Source of the DNA: Pelagibius sp.
GTDB lineage: Bacteria > Pseudomonadota > Alphaproteobacteria > Kiloniellales > Kiloniellaceae
Length of the DNA stretch: 52,978 bases
Assembly: GCF_028281305.1 (NCBI RefSeq)
Contig: NZ_JANQKD010000004.1
Location: 1-52,978, forward strand
Reading direction: 5' to 3'
The position numbers and the translations under genes are program-made. The notes under the pieces were generated by a model. That model ran no database searches, was not told the origin of the DNA, and saw nothing but the letters and a program-made list of their open reading frames with translations. Positions 19,375-27,931 of this stretch are shown piece after piece; the stretch's first letter is position 1; each line of letters begins with the position of its first letter.

Positions 19375-19981
19375 CACCCCGTCTCTGGCACGCGCCCAGG
19401 GGCTTAACCACGCTCGTCAACCAAAGGGCGCAGCGCAAAAGCCCCCTCCCCGACCGCCCTACAGTTGACACAGCAGGTCTCTGCGCGACCCGACGCCGGA
19501 GCGGTCGATCCCGACTCCAATATTCAATGGTTAACGCCAGCTCCGACCGAAAGATCCGACAGGCTGCCGGCCAGTAGATTCCCCGCCGAGTCCTCTTTTG
19601 CGCCGGCGAAGAGCGATGTAATCGCTACCCGTTTGTTTAATTGTCTCTTCGATGTTTCCAAACTATCGGCCGATAAATTCGAGAATAAGTTTTCAAATAC
19701 AAATAAATAACGCCTCCTAGCAATTTTATTGCCGATAAATACAGAGCTCTTTTCGAAGATATTCGGGATTAATAGTTAATTTTACTGGAAAATGTGGCAA
19801 ATTTAGCTCAAATTTTTGGCGAAAGTTCTTGATAAGCCATATTAAGATTGTGTAAACCTTTACCAGCGGTTAAGCGTACAAGGGAAGGGAGAGGCCACAG
19901 CACCGGCCCTCGGTAAACCATCGACCGTCCCGCCACGACAGAGCGCAGACCGCGCCGTGTTCACAGGGTACAGGACAGACA
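19375..19981. other. Long AT-rich intergenic region before the wall hydrolase gene
   Basis: 607 bp. The first 200 bp keep genome-like composition; about 19580-19860 is strongly AT-rich. It contains TTGATA (19829-19834) and TGTAAA (19851-19856) with 16 bp between, a possible promoter, and a CtrA-like site. An 81-codon open frame (19465-19710) has no recognisable features and is not accepted. No RNA gene is recognised. Confidence 0.5.
19842..19857 (+). promoter_or_regulatory. CtrA-box-like element upstream of the SleB-type gene
   Basis: TTAA, 7 bp, TAAAC: one mismatch from the alphaproteobacterial CtrA full site TTAA-N7-TTAAC. It overlaps the -10-like TGTAAA of the candidate promoter, 125 bp upstream of the hydrolase start. 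AT-rich DNA can produce such a match by chance. Confidence 0.3.
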
Positions 19982-20779
19982 ATGAGTCGCAGTGAAGCCA
20001 TATCGGCCCCTCGGTGGCCCAACCGGAAGCGCTGGCTTGCCCGTGCGCGCCGCGGCTGGGTGAAAGCCGGGGCAAAGCTGGGCCTCAACCTGCGCGGTCT
20101 TTCCGCCGGAGCGGCCTGCTCTGCGATCTCGGCGCCCATTGCCTGCGTCATCGCCGGCGCGGCGCTTGCCCATGTGGCCACGAGCGACACGACCGAAAGC
20201 GCCTGGACCCGGGTGACCGCCCAGAGCTTCATTCCGGTCGACGTGAAGGATATCGATCCCGACTTCTTCTATATCCGCCAGGTCGGTCTCCGCCAGCTGG
20301 ACCTGGAAGAGCAGCTCGCCAGCGTCTACACGCCCAACCCGGGCAAGCTGCGCGAGGAGCTGACCTGCCTGGCGCAGAACATCTACTTCGAGGCCCGCAG
20401 CGAGCCGCTGGAAGGCCAGCTGGCCGTCGCCCATGTGGTGATGAACCGCGTCGCCTCACGCAATTTCCCGGAGACGGTCTGCGGCGTCGTGCGCGACGGC
20501 ACGGCCGAGGTGCTGCACAAGTGCCAGTTCTCCTGGTATTGCGACGGCAAGCAGGATCTCGTCACCGACATGCCCGCCTGGGCCGAGAGTGAGCGCCTGG
20601 CCAGCAAGGTCTACTGGGGCCGTGTCAGCGACAACACTGGCGGCGCGCTCTGGTATCACGCCGACTATGTGAGCCCGTCGTGGCGCAAGGCCTTCGTGCG
20701 GGGCCCCAAGATCGGCCTCCACATCTTCTATTCGCGCAAGCCTGCGCCGACCCCGACCCAGGTCGCCCAAACCGACTGA
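19982..20779 (+). CDS. SleB-type cell wall hydrolase
   Basis: 265 residues from ATG 19982. A basic N-terminus (NRKRWLARARRGW) and a hydrophobic segment at about 42-62 form an N-terminal membrane anchor or uncleaved signal. The Hydrolase_2/SleB domain spans about 125-250: CLAQNIYFEARSEPLEGQLA with the catalytic Glu, VVMNRV, then CQFSWYCDGK and GGALWYHADYVSP. Members cut peptidoglycan glycan strands; in non-sporeformers they act in wall remodelling. It stands alone behind a long AT-rich region. Confidence 0.88.
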   Translation: MSRSEAISAPRWPNRKRWLARARRGWVKAGAKLGLNLRGLSAGAACSAISAPIACVIAGAALAHVATSDTTESAWTRVTAQSFIPVDVKDIDPDFFYIRQVGLRQLDLEEQLASVYTPNPGKLREELTCLAQNIYFEARSEPLEGQLAVAHVVMNRVASRNFPETVCGVVRDGTAEVLHKCQFSWYCDGKQDLVTDMPAWAESERLASKVYWGRVSDNTGGALWYHADYVSPSWRKAFVRGPKIGLHIFYSRKPAPTPTQVAQTD

Positions 20780-20853
20780 GCAAGCGCGCCGGGCCCATCG
20801 GCCGATGCGGTCCGCCGGGCAGGTCTGCAGGGTGAGGAGGAGACGGCGTCGCG

Positions 20854-21204
20854 TCAGGCGCGGTGCTCGCGGCCCATCAGGATCGCTTCGATGAGCCGGA
20901 AGTTCTCATCGGAAATGCCGATGAAGCTGCCACCGAACAGGCCGTCAGGGCCGACCTCGCGTTCGATCATGATGTCCAGGCTGATCCGCCGGCCGTCCGA
21001 CAGCCAGACATCCAGCCGGCTGCGGTGGCCGAGCGGCAGCTTCAACGGCGCCCGGCCCGTCGCATCGATCGCAGCACCGAATCCGGCAACCGAGATGTCC
21101 ACCAGAGTGACCGCATGGCCGTCGATCTCGGCGGAAAGCTGAAGCTGGCGGCGCCGGTCGCGGCGGCGCTCCTTCGGTTTGACGGTAAAGCTGCGATTCA
21201 CCAT
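20854..21204 (-). CDS. PilZ domain protein
   Basis: 116 residues consisting of a single PilZ domain. The c-di-GMP-binding elements are present: an Arg-rich N-terminal RRRDRRR and DISVAGFG (the D/NxSxxG motif, about 37-44), followed by beta strands with RSRLDVWLSDGRRISLD. It probably binds cyclic di-GMP in the cytoplasm and relays it to a partner. Convergent with the wall hydrolase gene. Confidence 0.85.
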   Translation of the reverse strand: MVNRSFTVKPKERRRDRRRQLQLSAEIDGHAVTLVDISVAGFGAAIDATGRAPLKLPLGHRSRLDVWLSDGRRISLDIMIEREVGPDGLFGGSFIGISDENFRLIEAILMGREHRA

Positions 21205-21319
21205 GGTTTTTGCCTGGATGGCGGGTACGGACTGGGCACGGGCTCCGAAGGCTAGCCAGCGATGGTATAGAATCCGTTACCATCGCCGCAGCGCCCAAAC
21301 CGCCAGCGCAACAGGCGGC

Positions 21320-21395
21320 TAGAGCAGATCCGGGTTTGATGGGATCGCCCCATGTCTTTCCAGGGGCGATCCATCCAACCCGGTGAATCTGCTCT
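21320..21395. repeat. Long imperfect palindrome, REP-like element A
   Basis: The arms start TAGAGCAGAT and end ATCTGCTCTA, and continue inward for about 30 bp as GGGTTTGATGGGATCGCC against its near complement, with a few mismatches and a 3-nt offset around a short loop. Such TAG-ended intergenic palindromes are common in alphaproteobacterial genomes. It lies 12 bp from a second, related palindrome. Confidence 0.75.
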
Positions 21396-21407
21396 AAATC
21401 CTAGGTG

Positions 21408-21472
21408 TAGAGCGGATTCACATGTTCAGACGCAAACACCAAAGTGTTTCCGTCTGAACATGATCCGCTCTA
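21408..21472. repeat. Near-perfect hairpin palindrome, REP-like element B
   Basis: Arms TAGAGCGGAT and ATCCGCTCTA enclose ATGTTCAGACG and CGTCTGAACAT, then AAACACC/AAAGTGTTT at the tip, giving a stem of about 29 bp with one 3-nt bulge. The last three bases (21470-21472) are the TAG stop codon of the minus-strand acyl-CoA ligase gene. It may also act as that gene's transcription end. Confidence 0.8.
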
Positions 21473-23008
21473 GCGGAGCAGGTGGCGGGCGACCTTGCCG
21501 GTCGGGGTCAACGGCAGACTTGCCTGAAACTGCACCAGGCCGGGGCACTTGCCGTCGGGCAGAGCCCGGGCCAGCCACCCGAGCAGATCACCGTCACTCA
21601 GGTGGCAACCTTCCTTCAGCACGACGAAGGTCTTCGCTTCCTGGCCCAGAACCGCGTCGGGAACTCCGATGACAGCGGCCTCACAGACCGCCGGATGGTT
21701 CTTCAGCACCGTTTCCACCTCGGCCGGGTAGATGTGCTCCTCGCCGCGCAGGATCTTATCGTCGACGCGCCCCAGGACGTCGAGCCGGCCGAAACCGTCG
21801 AAGCGGCCGATATCCCCGGTGCGCAGCCAGCCGCCTTTCAGCCGCGCGCGGGTCGTGTCCGGCAGGTTGAGATAGCCCTTCATCACGCCGGGGCCGCGCA
21901 CCAGGATCTCACCATGCTCTTCGGGTGCAAGCGTCCTGCCTGCCGCATCCGCTACGATGGCTTCGACGCCGGGCACGACCTTGCCGACGGTGGTTGCCCG
22001 CGGCAGGGCCATGTCGCCGCCCCAGGCCACGATCGAGGTTGCCTCGGTAAGACCGTAGCCCGGCACCAGGGCAAGGCCGAAGCGGGCGCGGAAGGCCGCC
22101 AGGAGATCGTCCTGCAGCGGGGCACCGCCGGTCGCACAGAGACGCAGTGTCCTGCGCACCGCCGCTGTGTTTACCGCATCGGCGCGGTCCAGAAGATAAC
22201 GGTAGTAGATCGGCATGTGCACGAAGTAGGTCACTGCCTCCTCGACGATGAGGCGCCAGATGACACCGGGGTCGAAGCGCTCCACCAGCACCATTGTCTC
22301 GCCGTTGAGCACCGCGAGGTTCAGGCCGCAGATCTGGCCCATGACATGAAACAATGGCGTCGACACCAGACGGACTGCCGTTGCCGACGGCCCCGCCAGG
22401 CCACGGTTGATCCGCACCATGGCCGTGAGACTGGACTGCGTAAGTTCAACGCCTTTGGGACGGCCGGTCGAGCCGGAGGTATAGAGGATCACGGCCGTCT
22501 CGTCGGCCGCATAGCTCTGCGTTGCACAGCGGTCAGGCTGCCCCGCCATCAGATCGGCGAGCGTCGGATAGCCTGGCACCGCCGAGGCCCCATCGGTCCG
22601 GGCCGGAATGATCCAGACCTTGGTACAGAGCGGTGCCGCTTCGGCGGCCGGGAGAGCTTCGTCGGCATAGGCGCGGTCGCCGCAGCCGTCGAAGCAGAGC
22701 AGGGCCTCTGCTCCGGAGTCCTCAAGCTGGAACAGGATGTCGCGCTGCCGGAGGGTCGTGCTGAGGACGACGGCGACCGCGCCGATCTTGAGGATGCCGT
22801 AATAGGCGGCCAGGAAGCCGGGCCTGTTGTTGCAGGCAAGGGCAATGCGGCTGCCGCGCCCCAGGCCCTGGGCCCGCAGACCGTTGGCAACCCGGTTGGC
22901 CTCCTTGAGGATCTGCGCATAGCTGTAGCGCCTGCCGTCGTGGACCACGGCGCACGCCGAGGGTGTCCGGCGGGCGGAGGCATCGAGAAAGGCGGCAACG
23001 TTCAACAT
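21470..23008 (-). CDS. Acyl-CoA ligase (ANL adenylate-forming family)
   Basis: 512 residues from ATG 23008, preceded by GGGAGAG. The family cores are present: YTSGSTGRPKGVE (P-loop-like), TGGAPL, GYGLTEATS, GWLRTGDIGRFDGFGRLDVL, the hinge DDKILRGEEHIYPAEVE and the catalytic Lys in LTPTGKVARHL. The enzyme should activate a carboxylate with ATP and CoA; the substrate is not clear. It is the last gene of the Lux block, 58 bp after the MFS gene, and its stop codon is supplied by a palindromic repeat. It could prepare a pathway substrate or an acyl-CoA for the AHL synthase. Confidence 0.88.
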   Translation of the reverse strand: MLNVAAFLDASARRTPSACAVVHDGRRYSYAQILKEANRVANGLRAQGLGRGSRIALACNNRPGFLAAYYGILKIGAVAVVLSTTLRQRDILFQLEDSGAEALLCFDGCGDRAYADEALPAAEAAPLCTKVWIIPARTDGASAVPGYPTLADLMAGQPDRCATQSYAADETAVILYTSGSTGRPKGVELTQSSLTAMVRINRGLAGPSATAVRLVSTPLFHVMGQICGLNLAVLNGETMVLVERFDPGVIWRLIVEEAVTYFVHMPIYYRYLLDRADAVNTAAVRRTLRLCATGGAPLQDDLLAAFRARFGLALVPGYGLTEATSIVAWGGDMALPRATTVGKVVPGVEAIVADAAGRTLAPEEHGEILVRGPGVMKGYLNLPDTTRARLKGGWLRTGDIGRFDGFGRLDVLGRVDDKILRGEEHIYPAEVETVLKNHPAVCEAAVIGVPDAVLGQEAKTFVVLKEGCHLSDGDLLGWLARALPDGKCPGLVQFQASLPLTPTGKVARHLLR

Positions 23009-23066
23009 GGGCTCTCTCCCAAGACAGATCACTGTTGAGGCGGGGTTCTCTCGAGGCGGGGTTCTC

Positions 23067-24269
23067 CTATGACAGCGACGTCTGTCTCTGCCGGGCCCGC
23101 ACGCGCGGCCGGTAGAGCAGGACAAGGGCTGTCAGCGCAACGAGACAAAGCGCGGCGCCGGAGAGGTGAGGCCAATGGGTTCCAAGACTGCCGAGGGCGA
23201 AGCCGCCCCAGATCGGGCCGACGATGCGCGCCATGCTCAGGACCGCGTGGTTGACGCCCATCACCGTCCCCTGAACAGAGGCCGGCGCCGCCTTGGACAG
23301 AAGGGCCTGGAGGCAGGAGAGGCCCGTCGCGATGCCGGCGCCCAGCAGCATCATCGCAACGGCCACCGCAGTGTCGCCGGGCCAGAAGACAAAGAGCAGC
23401 ATGCCCGCGACCATGGCGACAGAGGATGCAGCGGCAACCGCCTCTTCGCCAACGCGGCGGCAGAGAAGCGGGATCAGCACCCATAGGCTGAACAGCGCCG
23501 CCCCGCCGGCGCACATGAAGCCGAGGGCGACATCGGATGCACGCCAGTCCAGAACGCGCTCCGACCACAGTCCGAGGGTGGCTTCCATCGACGCATAGGC
23601 GAAGGCCAGGACCGCCATGATCACGATGGGCCCAAGCAGCAGGGGCGCGAGAAACAGGCGGACCGGCATCTTGAGGTAGCCAGCCGACGGTCCCGCTGCC
23701 CCGGTAGCGGCCCGGCCAGGCGCCGGCAGACGCACCTCGCGCAGCAGGACGACGGCCAGAACGACGGCCAGAACGGCAAAGCCGGCAGCACCCAGGGCGC
23801 CGGCCTGATAGTCGTCACCGTCGGGGCCGAGCAGCCAGCCGCGGCTGAGCAGCGGGCCCAGGATGAAAGCAGCGGCAAAGGCCGAGTTCACGTTGGCCAT
23901 GCCGTTTACCCGCCGCTTCAAAGATGTGCTGTCCGCCATCAAGGCCTGGATCACGGGCACCGCGGCATTGCTGACGCCGGCCAGCGCGCGCGCCGCAAAG
24001 AGCATCAGCAGCGAATCCGCATAGGCCATCATCAGATAGGCGAAGGGCGCGGTCGCCAGCGCCAGACAGATCACGCCGCGCCGGCCGAAGCGGTCGCTCA
24101 GGCGACCGAGCAAAGGCGCCAGCAACAGGATCATGGCGGTGTCGGTGACCAGGATCATCGACACCTGAACCGGACTGGCGCCGAGCGCCAGGGCCTGAAA
24201 GGGCAAAGCAGGATAGACGATGCCAAGCCCGATCAGATAGACCAGAGTGACCGCGATGGGTGCAGGCAT
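23067..24269 (-). CDS. MFS efflux transporter, DHA1-like
   Basis: 400 residues with about 12 hydrophobic helices. Motif A is GRLSDRFGRRGV between helices 2 and 3, and the N-terminal half resembles TetA-type drug:proton antiporters (LIGLGIVYPALPFQ, FAARALAGVSNAAVPVIQAL). An export role for the product of the neighbouring P450/ligase pathway, or self-protection, is inferred from context. It begins 4 bp after the P450 gene, so the two are very likely co-translated. Confidence 0.88.
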   Translation of the reverse strand: MPAPIAVTLVYLIGLGIVYPALPFQALALGASPVQVSMILVTDTAMILLLAPLLGRLSDRFGRRGVICLALATAPFAYLMMAYADSLLMLFAARALAGVSNAAVPVIQALMADSTSLKRRVNGMANVNSAFAAAFILGPLLSRGWLLGPDGDDYQAGALGAAGFAVLAVVLAVVLLREVRLPAPGRAATGAAGPSAGYLKMPVRLFLAPLLLGPIVIMAVLAFAYASMEATLGLWSERVLDWRASDVALGFMCAGGAALFSLWVLIPLLCRRVGEEAVAAASSVAMVAGMLLFVFWPGDTAVAVAMMLLGAGIATGLSCLQALLSKAAPASVQGTVMGVNHAVLSMARIVGPIWGGFALGSLGTHWPHLSGAALCLVALTALVLLYRPRVRARQRQTSLS

Positions 24270-24273
24270 GGCC

Positions 24274-25674
24274 TTACGCCGCCTTTGCCACCAGCCGCAT
24301 CTTGAGGCCTTGCGGCCTGAGAGTGATCATCGGCTCCGGCTTGACCGCCTGCCCCGGCAGGAGATGCAGGTCGAAACGGCGGGCCACGGTGGCGATGGCG
24401 ATGAGCGATTCGAGAACGGCAAAGCGCTCTCCGAGACAGCTTCGCGGCCCATCGCTGAAGGGGAAATAGGCAAAACGGCGGCGCGGGTCGCCAGTCTCGG
24501 GATCGAAGCGGGCCGGGTCGAAGCCTTCCGGATTGTCCCACAGCTCCGGACGACGGTGCACAGCGAACATGTTCAGCATGACATTCGTACCGGCCGCGAC
24601 CGGCAGCCCGGCGATCTCGTCCCCGGCAAGGGCCGTGCGCGAGAAGGTCCAAAGCGGCGGATAAAGACGCAGGGCCTCGTCGAAGACACAGCGCGTGTAG
24701 GTTAGCGCGGAGAGCTCCGCAAAGGCCGGCGGACGCCCCGCGGGCAGGCTCTCTGCCTCGGCCTGGACACGACGCAGCGATTCGGGGTGAAGCGACAGCA
24801 GGTACCAGCACCACGCCAGGGCGTTGGCCGTGGTCTCGTGGCCGGCAAGAATCATTGAGAGGATCTGGTCACGCAGCCGCCGGTCCGTGCTCTCGCCCTG
24901 CGCAGCCAGAAGCATGTCCAGCAGGTCGGCTTCGCCGCGATCCTCCCTGTCCTTCGCATCGGCGGATGCGGCGCGGCGCTCGGCGATCATGCCGTAGACG
25001 AAGCGGTCGAGCGTGGCCAGCGCTTCCGCCACCGCCCGGTTGCGCCGCGTCGGCAGCCAGCGCGGCATCTGGAGGGGCGACCAGATGCGCCGCTCAGCAT
25101 CGCGCAGCACCAGGGTCATGGCGTGAAAGACCTCTTCGTGTTCACCGTCCAGGCGGACGGAGAACAAGGTGCGCATGAGGATGTCCAGAGTCAGCCGCAT
25201 CATCTCGGGCACCACGTCCAGCGCGCGGCCGCGGGCCGCCGGCACCTGCCAGCGCCGGACCATGTCGTCGACGGCATCCTGCATGGCCGCCGTCATGCGG
25301 CGCAGCTGGCAACCCTGAAAACTGCGCAGCGCCGTCTTGCGCTGCCCCAGCCAATCGTCACCCTCGGCCAGGAAAATGCCTTCGCCCAAGACCGGCCTCA
25401 TCATGTCGTAGAAGCGGCTCTTGACGTAGTTCGGCCGATTGTCCTGGAGGACATGGCGGATCATCGCCGGATCGTTGAGCATCAAAACCCGGTCGGGCCC
25501 CAGGTGCAGCCAGACGGCCCCGCCGTGCTCGGCCGCAACCCGCGTGAAGAAGCGCAAGGGGTCGCGGCGCAACGCCGGCGCGAGACCGAGCAGCGGCAAG
25601 CCCTTCAAAGCCGGAACGGAAGTCTGACGGTCGAGGCTTCCAAACCCTTCGCAACTATCGACGGCGAGACTCAT
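24274..25674 (-). CDS. Cytochrome P450
   Basis: 466 residues, soluble (no N-terminal membrane anchor). I-helix AGHETTAN at 277-284, ExxR in EALRLYPP (Glu333, Arg336), and the heme loop FPFSDGPRSCLGERFA with the Cys413 thiolate. All core residues are present, so it should be an active monooxygenase. No ferredoxin or reductase gene is adjacent. Substrate unknown; the acyl-CoA ligase and MFS partners suggest oxidation of a lipid-like or aromatic small molecule. Third step of a co-directional luxR-luxI-orf-P450-MFS-ligase set. Confidence 0.94.
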   Translation of the reverse strand: MSLAVDSCEGFGSLDRQTSVPALKGLPLLGLAPALRRDPLRFFTRVAAEHGGAVWLHLGPDRVLMLNDPAMIRHVLQDNRPNYVKSRFYDMMRPVLGEGIFLAEGDDWLGQRKTALRSFQGCQLRRMTAAMQDAVDDMVRRWQVPAARGRALDVVPEMMRLTLDILMRTLFSVRLDGEHEEVFHAMTLVLRDAERRIWSPLQMPRWLPTRRNRAVAEALATLDRFVYGMIAERRAASADAKDREDRGEADLLDMLLAAQGESTDRRLRDQILSMILAGHETTANALAWCWYLLSLHPESLRRVQAEAESLPAGRPPAFAELSALTYTRCVFDEALRLYPPLWTFSRTALAGDEIAGLPVAAGTNVMLNMFAVHRRPELWDNPEGFDPARFDPETGDPRRRFAYFPFSDGPRSCLGERFAVLESLIAIATVARRFDLHLLPGQAVKPEPMITLRPQGLKMRLVAKAA

Positions 25675-25809
25675 GATGCTGATCTCCGATGGGCCCGCAC
25701 CAGCGTCATCGGGCCGGCTTTGGGCAAGCGTTAGGGTTTCCGTGACGTGTCGAACACGCCGGACCGGAAGCGCCGCAAGCGCGACGCACTTAAAGAGGGT
25801 CTGCGCCGC

Positions 25810-26070
25810 TTAGTGGCGCTGCGTGGACGCCACGTCGGGAACGTCCGGCACCTCCTGCGCGTCCTTGCGCTCCACCTGCGCGACCGACTTCTCGGTCAGC
25901 GCAATGGAGTCCTCAACCGCTTCCGCAGCGACCCCAATCAGGTGCGCGGCAAAGGAGAGCCCAGTGCGCCTGGCTTCGATCCGCAGGTATTCCAGACAGC
26001 GTTTGATTGCCTCTGCATCCTGAAGAGGATCGCAGAGCCTGAGTTCGATTGGCATTTCACTCTTTTTCAT
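25810..26070 (-). CDS. Small helical protein between luxI and P450, unrecognised
   Basis: 86 residues from ATG 26070 with GGAG eight bases upstream; a second ATG five codons in is possible. Predicted mainly helical: DAEAIKRCLEYLRIEARRTG, then FAAHLIGVAAEAVEDSI, then a polar tail. It has a good ribosome binding site, follows luxI by 60 bp and precedes the P450 gene by 135 bp on the same strand, so it is likely a real gene of the quorum-sensing set. No function assigned. Confidence 0.7.
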   Translation of the reverse strand: MKKSEMPIELRLCDPLQDAEAIKRCLEYLRIEARRTGLSFAAHLIGVAAEAVEDSIALTEKSVAQVERKDAQEVPDVPDVASTQRH

Positions 26071-26130
26071 TTCATACTCCAGAAAGTCTCTGACCAGTGT
26101 TTCTCGCGTTGCAGTTGGCTCCGCCTGGGA

Positions 26131-26751
26131 TCAGGCGACAGCTGGCTGTTCCAGGGCGAAGGCATTGCGGATGACCGAGCCGCGAATGCCGGCGACCGCA
26201 CGCAGGCTCGCCAGCGTTGCGTGGGTCATGTCGAAGCGGCCGGCGAAGGCGATCTCCTTGCCGATGCGCATGCCCTTCGACTGCCGGCGCGGCGGGCAAC
26301 CGAGCCGCGGCAGAAGGCGCTCCATCCGCGCGTCGTAAACGGTGATGAGTTGGCGGATGCCCATCGCCATGCAGGTCTCGGTGACCGCACAGAGCAGTTC
26401 GCTGCTGGTGCGCCCGCGGGTGCTCCGCCCCTCCACGGCAAAGCGGCTGCCCTCCCAGACCAGCGGGTGGTAGGGCGCCCTCTCGTCTTCCAGCAGCTGC
26501 GCGAAGACGTCGCGCAGCATGTACGGGCCGGTGGTCGGCAGAAACCGCCAGCTTCCGACCAGTGCACCGCTCTGGTCTCTGGCCAGCAGATAGGTCGGAT
26601 AGAGCGCATCGAAGTCGTCGCGCTCCTCTCCGTCATCAGTGGAGACTTCCCAGCCCAGCCGCTGCTTGAACACGCGGAAGCGCTGTTGAAACATCTCCCT
26701 CAGGTCGTTGGCATAGGCGCTATAGAGATCGGGTGTCACAACGTCTATCAC
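26131..26751 (-). CDS. LuxI-family N-acyl-homoserine-lactone synthase
   Basis: 206 residues from GTG 26751. The residues conserved across LuxI proteins are all present, offset by one from LuxI numbering: Arg24, Phe28, Trp34, Asp45, Asp48, Arg69, Phe83, Glu100, Arg103. The enzyme joins SAM to an acyl chain from acyl-ACP or acyl-CoA; the acyl preference cannot be read here. It lies 188 bp downstream of a luxR gene, same strand. An acyl-CoA ligase in the block raises the possibility of a CoA-linked acyl donor. Confidence 0.92.
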   Translation of the reverse strand: MIDVVTPDLYSAYANDLREMFQQRFRVFKQRLGWEVSTDDGEERDDFDALYPTYLLARDQSGALVGSWRFLPTTGPYMLRDVFAQLLEDERAPYHPLVWEGSRFAVEGRSTRGRTSSELLCAVTETCMAMGIRQLITVYDARMERLLPRLGCPPRRQSKGMRIGKEIAFAGRFDMTHATLASLRAVAGIRGSVIRNAFALEQPAVA

Positions 26752-26840
26752 GGCACGGTTCCCCCCAGTTTCGGTCCCCGGCGGGCCCTGCTCTCAAGGC
26801 CCCGAATGCGCCGTGATTTCAGCGCGCCATGCGCCAATCC

Positions 26841-26869
26841 GCAGCCCCCCAGAAATGGGAGGGGGGTGC
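26841..26869. promoter_or_regulatory. GC inverted repeat between luxR and luxI
   Basis: GCAGCCCCCC and GGGGGGTGC are separated by a 10-nt AGAAATGGGA. The nine-base-pair stem has no T-run, so it is not a standard terminator; it could be a luxI operator or an mRNA hairpin. It does not match the CTG-N10-CAG lux box. Confidence 0.35.
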
Positions 26870-26939
26870 GCGGGAGGATGCCGGCGAAGCGGACAGATTG
26901 GTCCCGCCGGAAGCAGACTTTGTGATTTAAATCAGCAAG

Positions 26940-27713
26940 TTAGGGGAGGATATGGCCGCCCATCACGGCTTTGACGACGGCGTGGTGCTTTGAGAAGACA
27001 CCCAGTTTGCGCGTGCCGTTCTTCAGGTGGAAAAGCACCGTCTCTTCGGAGATTGAGAGGATCTGGCCGACCTCCCAGGCGGTTTTGCCCCGCGCCGTCC
27101 AGAGAAGGCAGTCGCGCTCGCGGTCGGTCAGGCGCACGCGCTGCTCTTCCGGCCCGTCCTGAGAGAGACGGAGAAAGGCCTCATGGACCTGGGCGGCAAT
27201 CCACACGAGATCGTGCCGGGCGTGCCGGAAGGTCGCCTCAAAGGCCCTCTCGCCCTGGTCCGCCACCGTGATGTTGAGGGTGGACAGCCCGCTTTCTGGC
27301 CCGTGGATCGGCACTGTCGCACCGGGGCCGAGGCCGAAGTCCCCCGCCTCGTCCAGCAGTCTGCGCTGACCGCTGCTCAGGTCACCGCGCCCGCTGAGGG
27401 TCGGCCAGTCAAAGGGCAGTGTGGTGCCGGTTGCGGCATGGAAGGTCGGATCGATGTCGCCATAGCCCCGTGCCAGGTAGTGGCCGATCCAGGAATCCGG
27501 AAAGGTCGCGAGGAACTCGTGGACCACACGACCGTTTGGCGACTCCGCAGGGACAAAGGAGCGGATGCGCTTACCCAGCGGCGGACGCACATGCACGTAG
27601 GAATAGGCGGCGAAACCAAGCGTCTCGATCAGACTCTGAAGCAGGCAGCCGATCTCATCAGTCGTCTTCGCCCTGCTCAGGGCATCGACCTGATCGATCG
27701 GCAAGCCTGTCAT
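26940..27713 (-). CDS. LuxR-family quorum-sensing regulator
   Basis: 257 residues from ATG 27713; the frame opens further upstream, but the autoinducer domain starts here. Ligand-pocket residues are visible in WIGHYLARGYGDIDPTF (Trp, Tyr, Asp-Pro), PFDW and FGLGPGATVPIHG. The GerE-type helix-turn-helix is at about 190-255: LTDRERDCLLWTARGKTAWE and ISEETVLFHLKNGTRKLGV. It should bind an AHL made by the adjacent LuxI and control this block. Confidence 0.92.
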   Translation of the reverse strand: MTGLPIDQVDALSRAKTTDEIGCLLQSLIETLGFAAYSYVHVRPPLGKRIRSFVPAESPNGRVVHEFLATFPDSWIGHYLARGYGDIDPTFHAATGTTLPFDWPTLSGRGDLSSGQRRLLDEAGDFGLGPGATVPIHGPESGLSTLNITVADQGERAFEATFRHARHDLVWIAAQVHEAFLRLSQDGPEEQRVRLTDRERDCLLWTARGKTAWEVGQILSISEETVLFHLKNGTRKLGVFSKHHAVVKAVMGGHILP

Positions 27714-27931
27714 GACCGGTCCCGCCGGGTCGGTGCGGGACGCGGCCCCTGTGAGCCGCAATCGGGAGGTGGCCCGCCGTGGCAGGCCGGAGCGATGCCC
27801 CCGGTTGCGCGCGCAAAAGGAAGGTCGGAGGCCGCCGCCTTGCGGTGACGTGCGACCTGCTGTCGCAGGAGGCAATCCGTTGCCGCTTGCCCGAGGTCCC
27901 CCATGCCCTCCCTAGGATCTGTCGAAAACGC

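Noticed and set aside
19465..19710. 81-codon open frame in the AT-rich gap
   Set aside because: No ribosome binding site or recognisable domain; composition drifts into the AT-rich promoter region.
27856..27869. Lux-box candidate CCTGCTGTCGCAGG upstream of luxR
   Set aside because: The spacing is CTG-N6-CAG, four bases short of the usual lux box; arms of five G/C-rich bases are expected by chance here.
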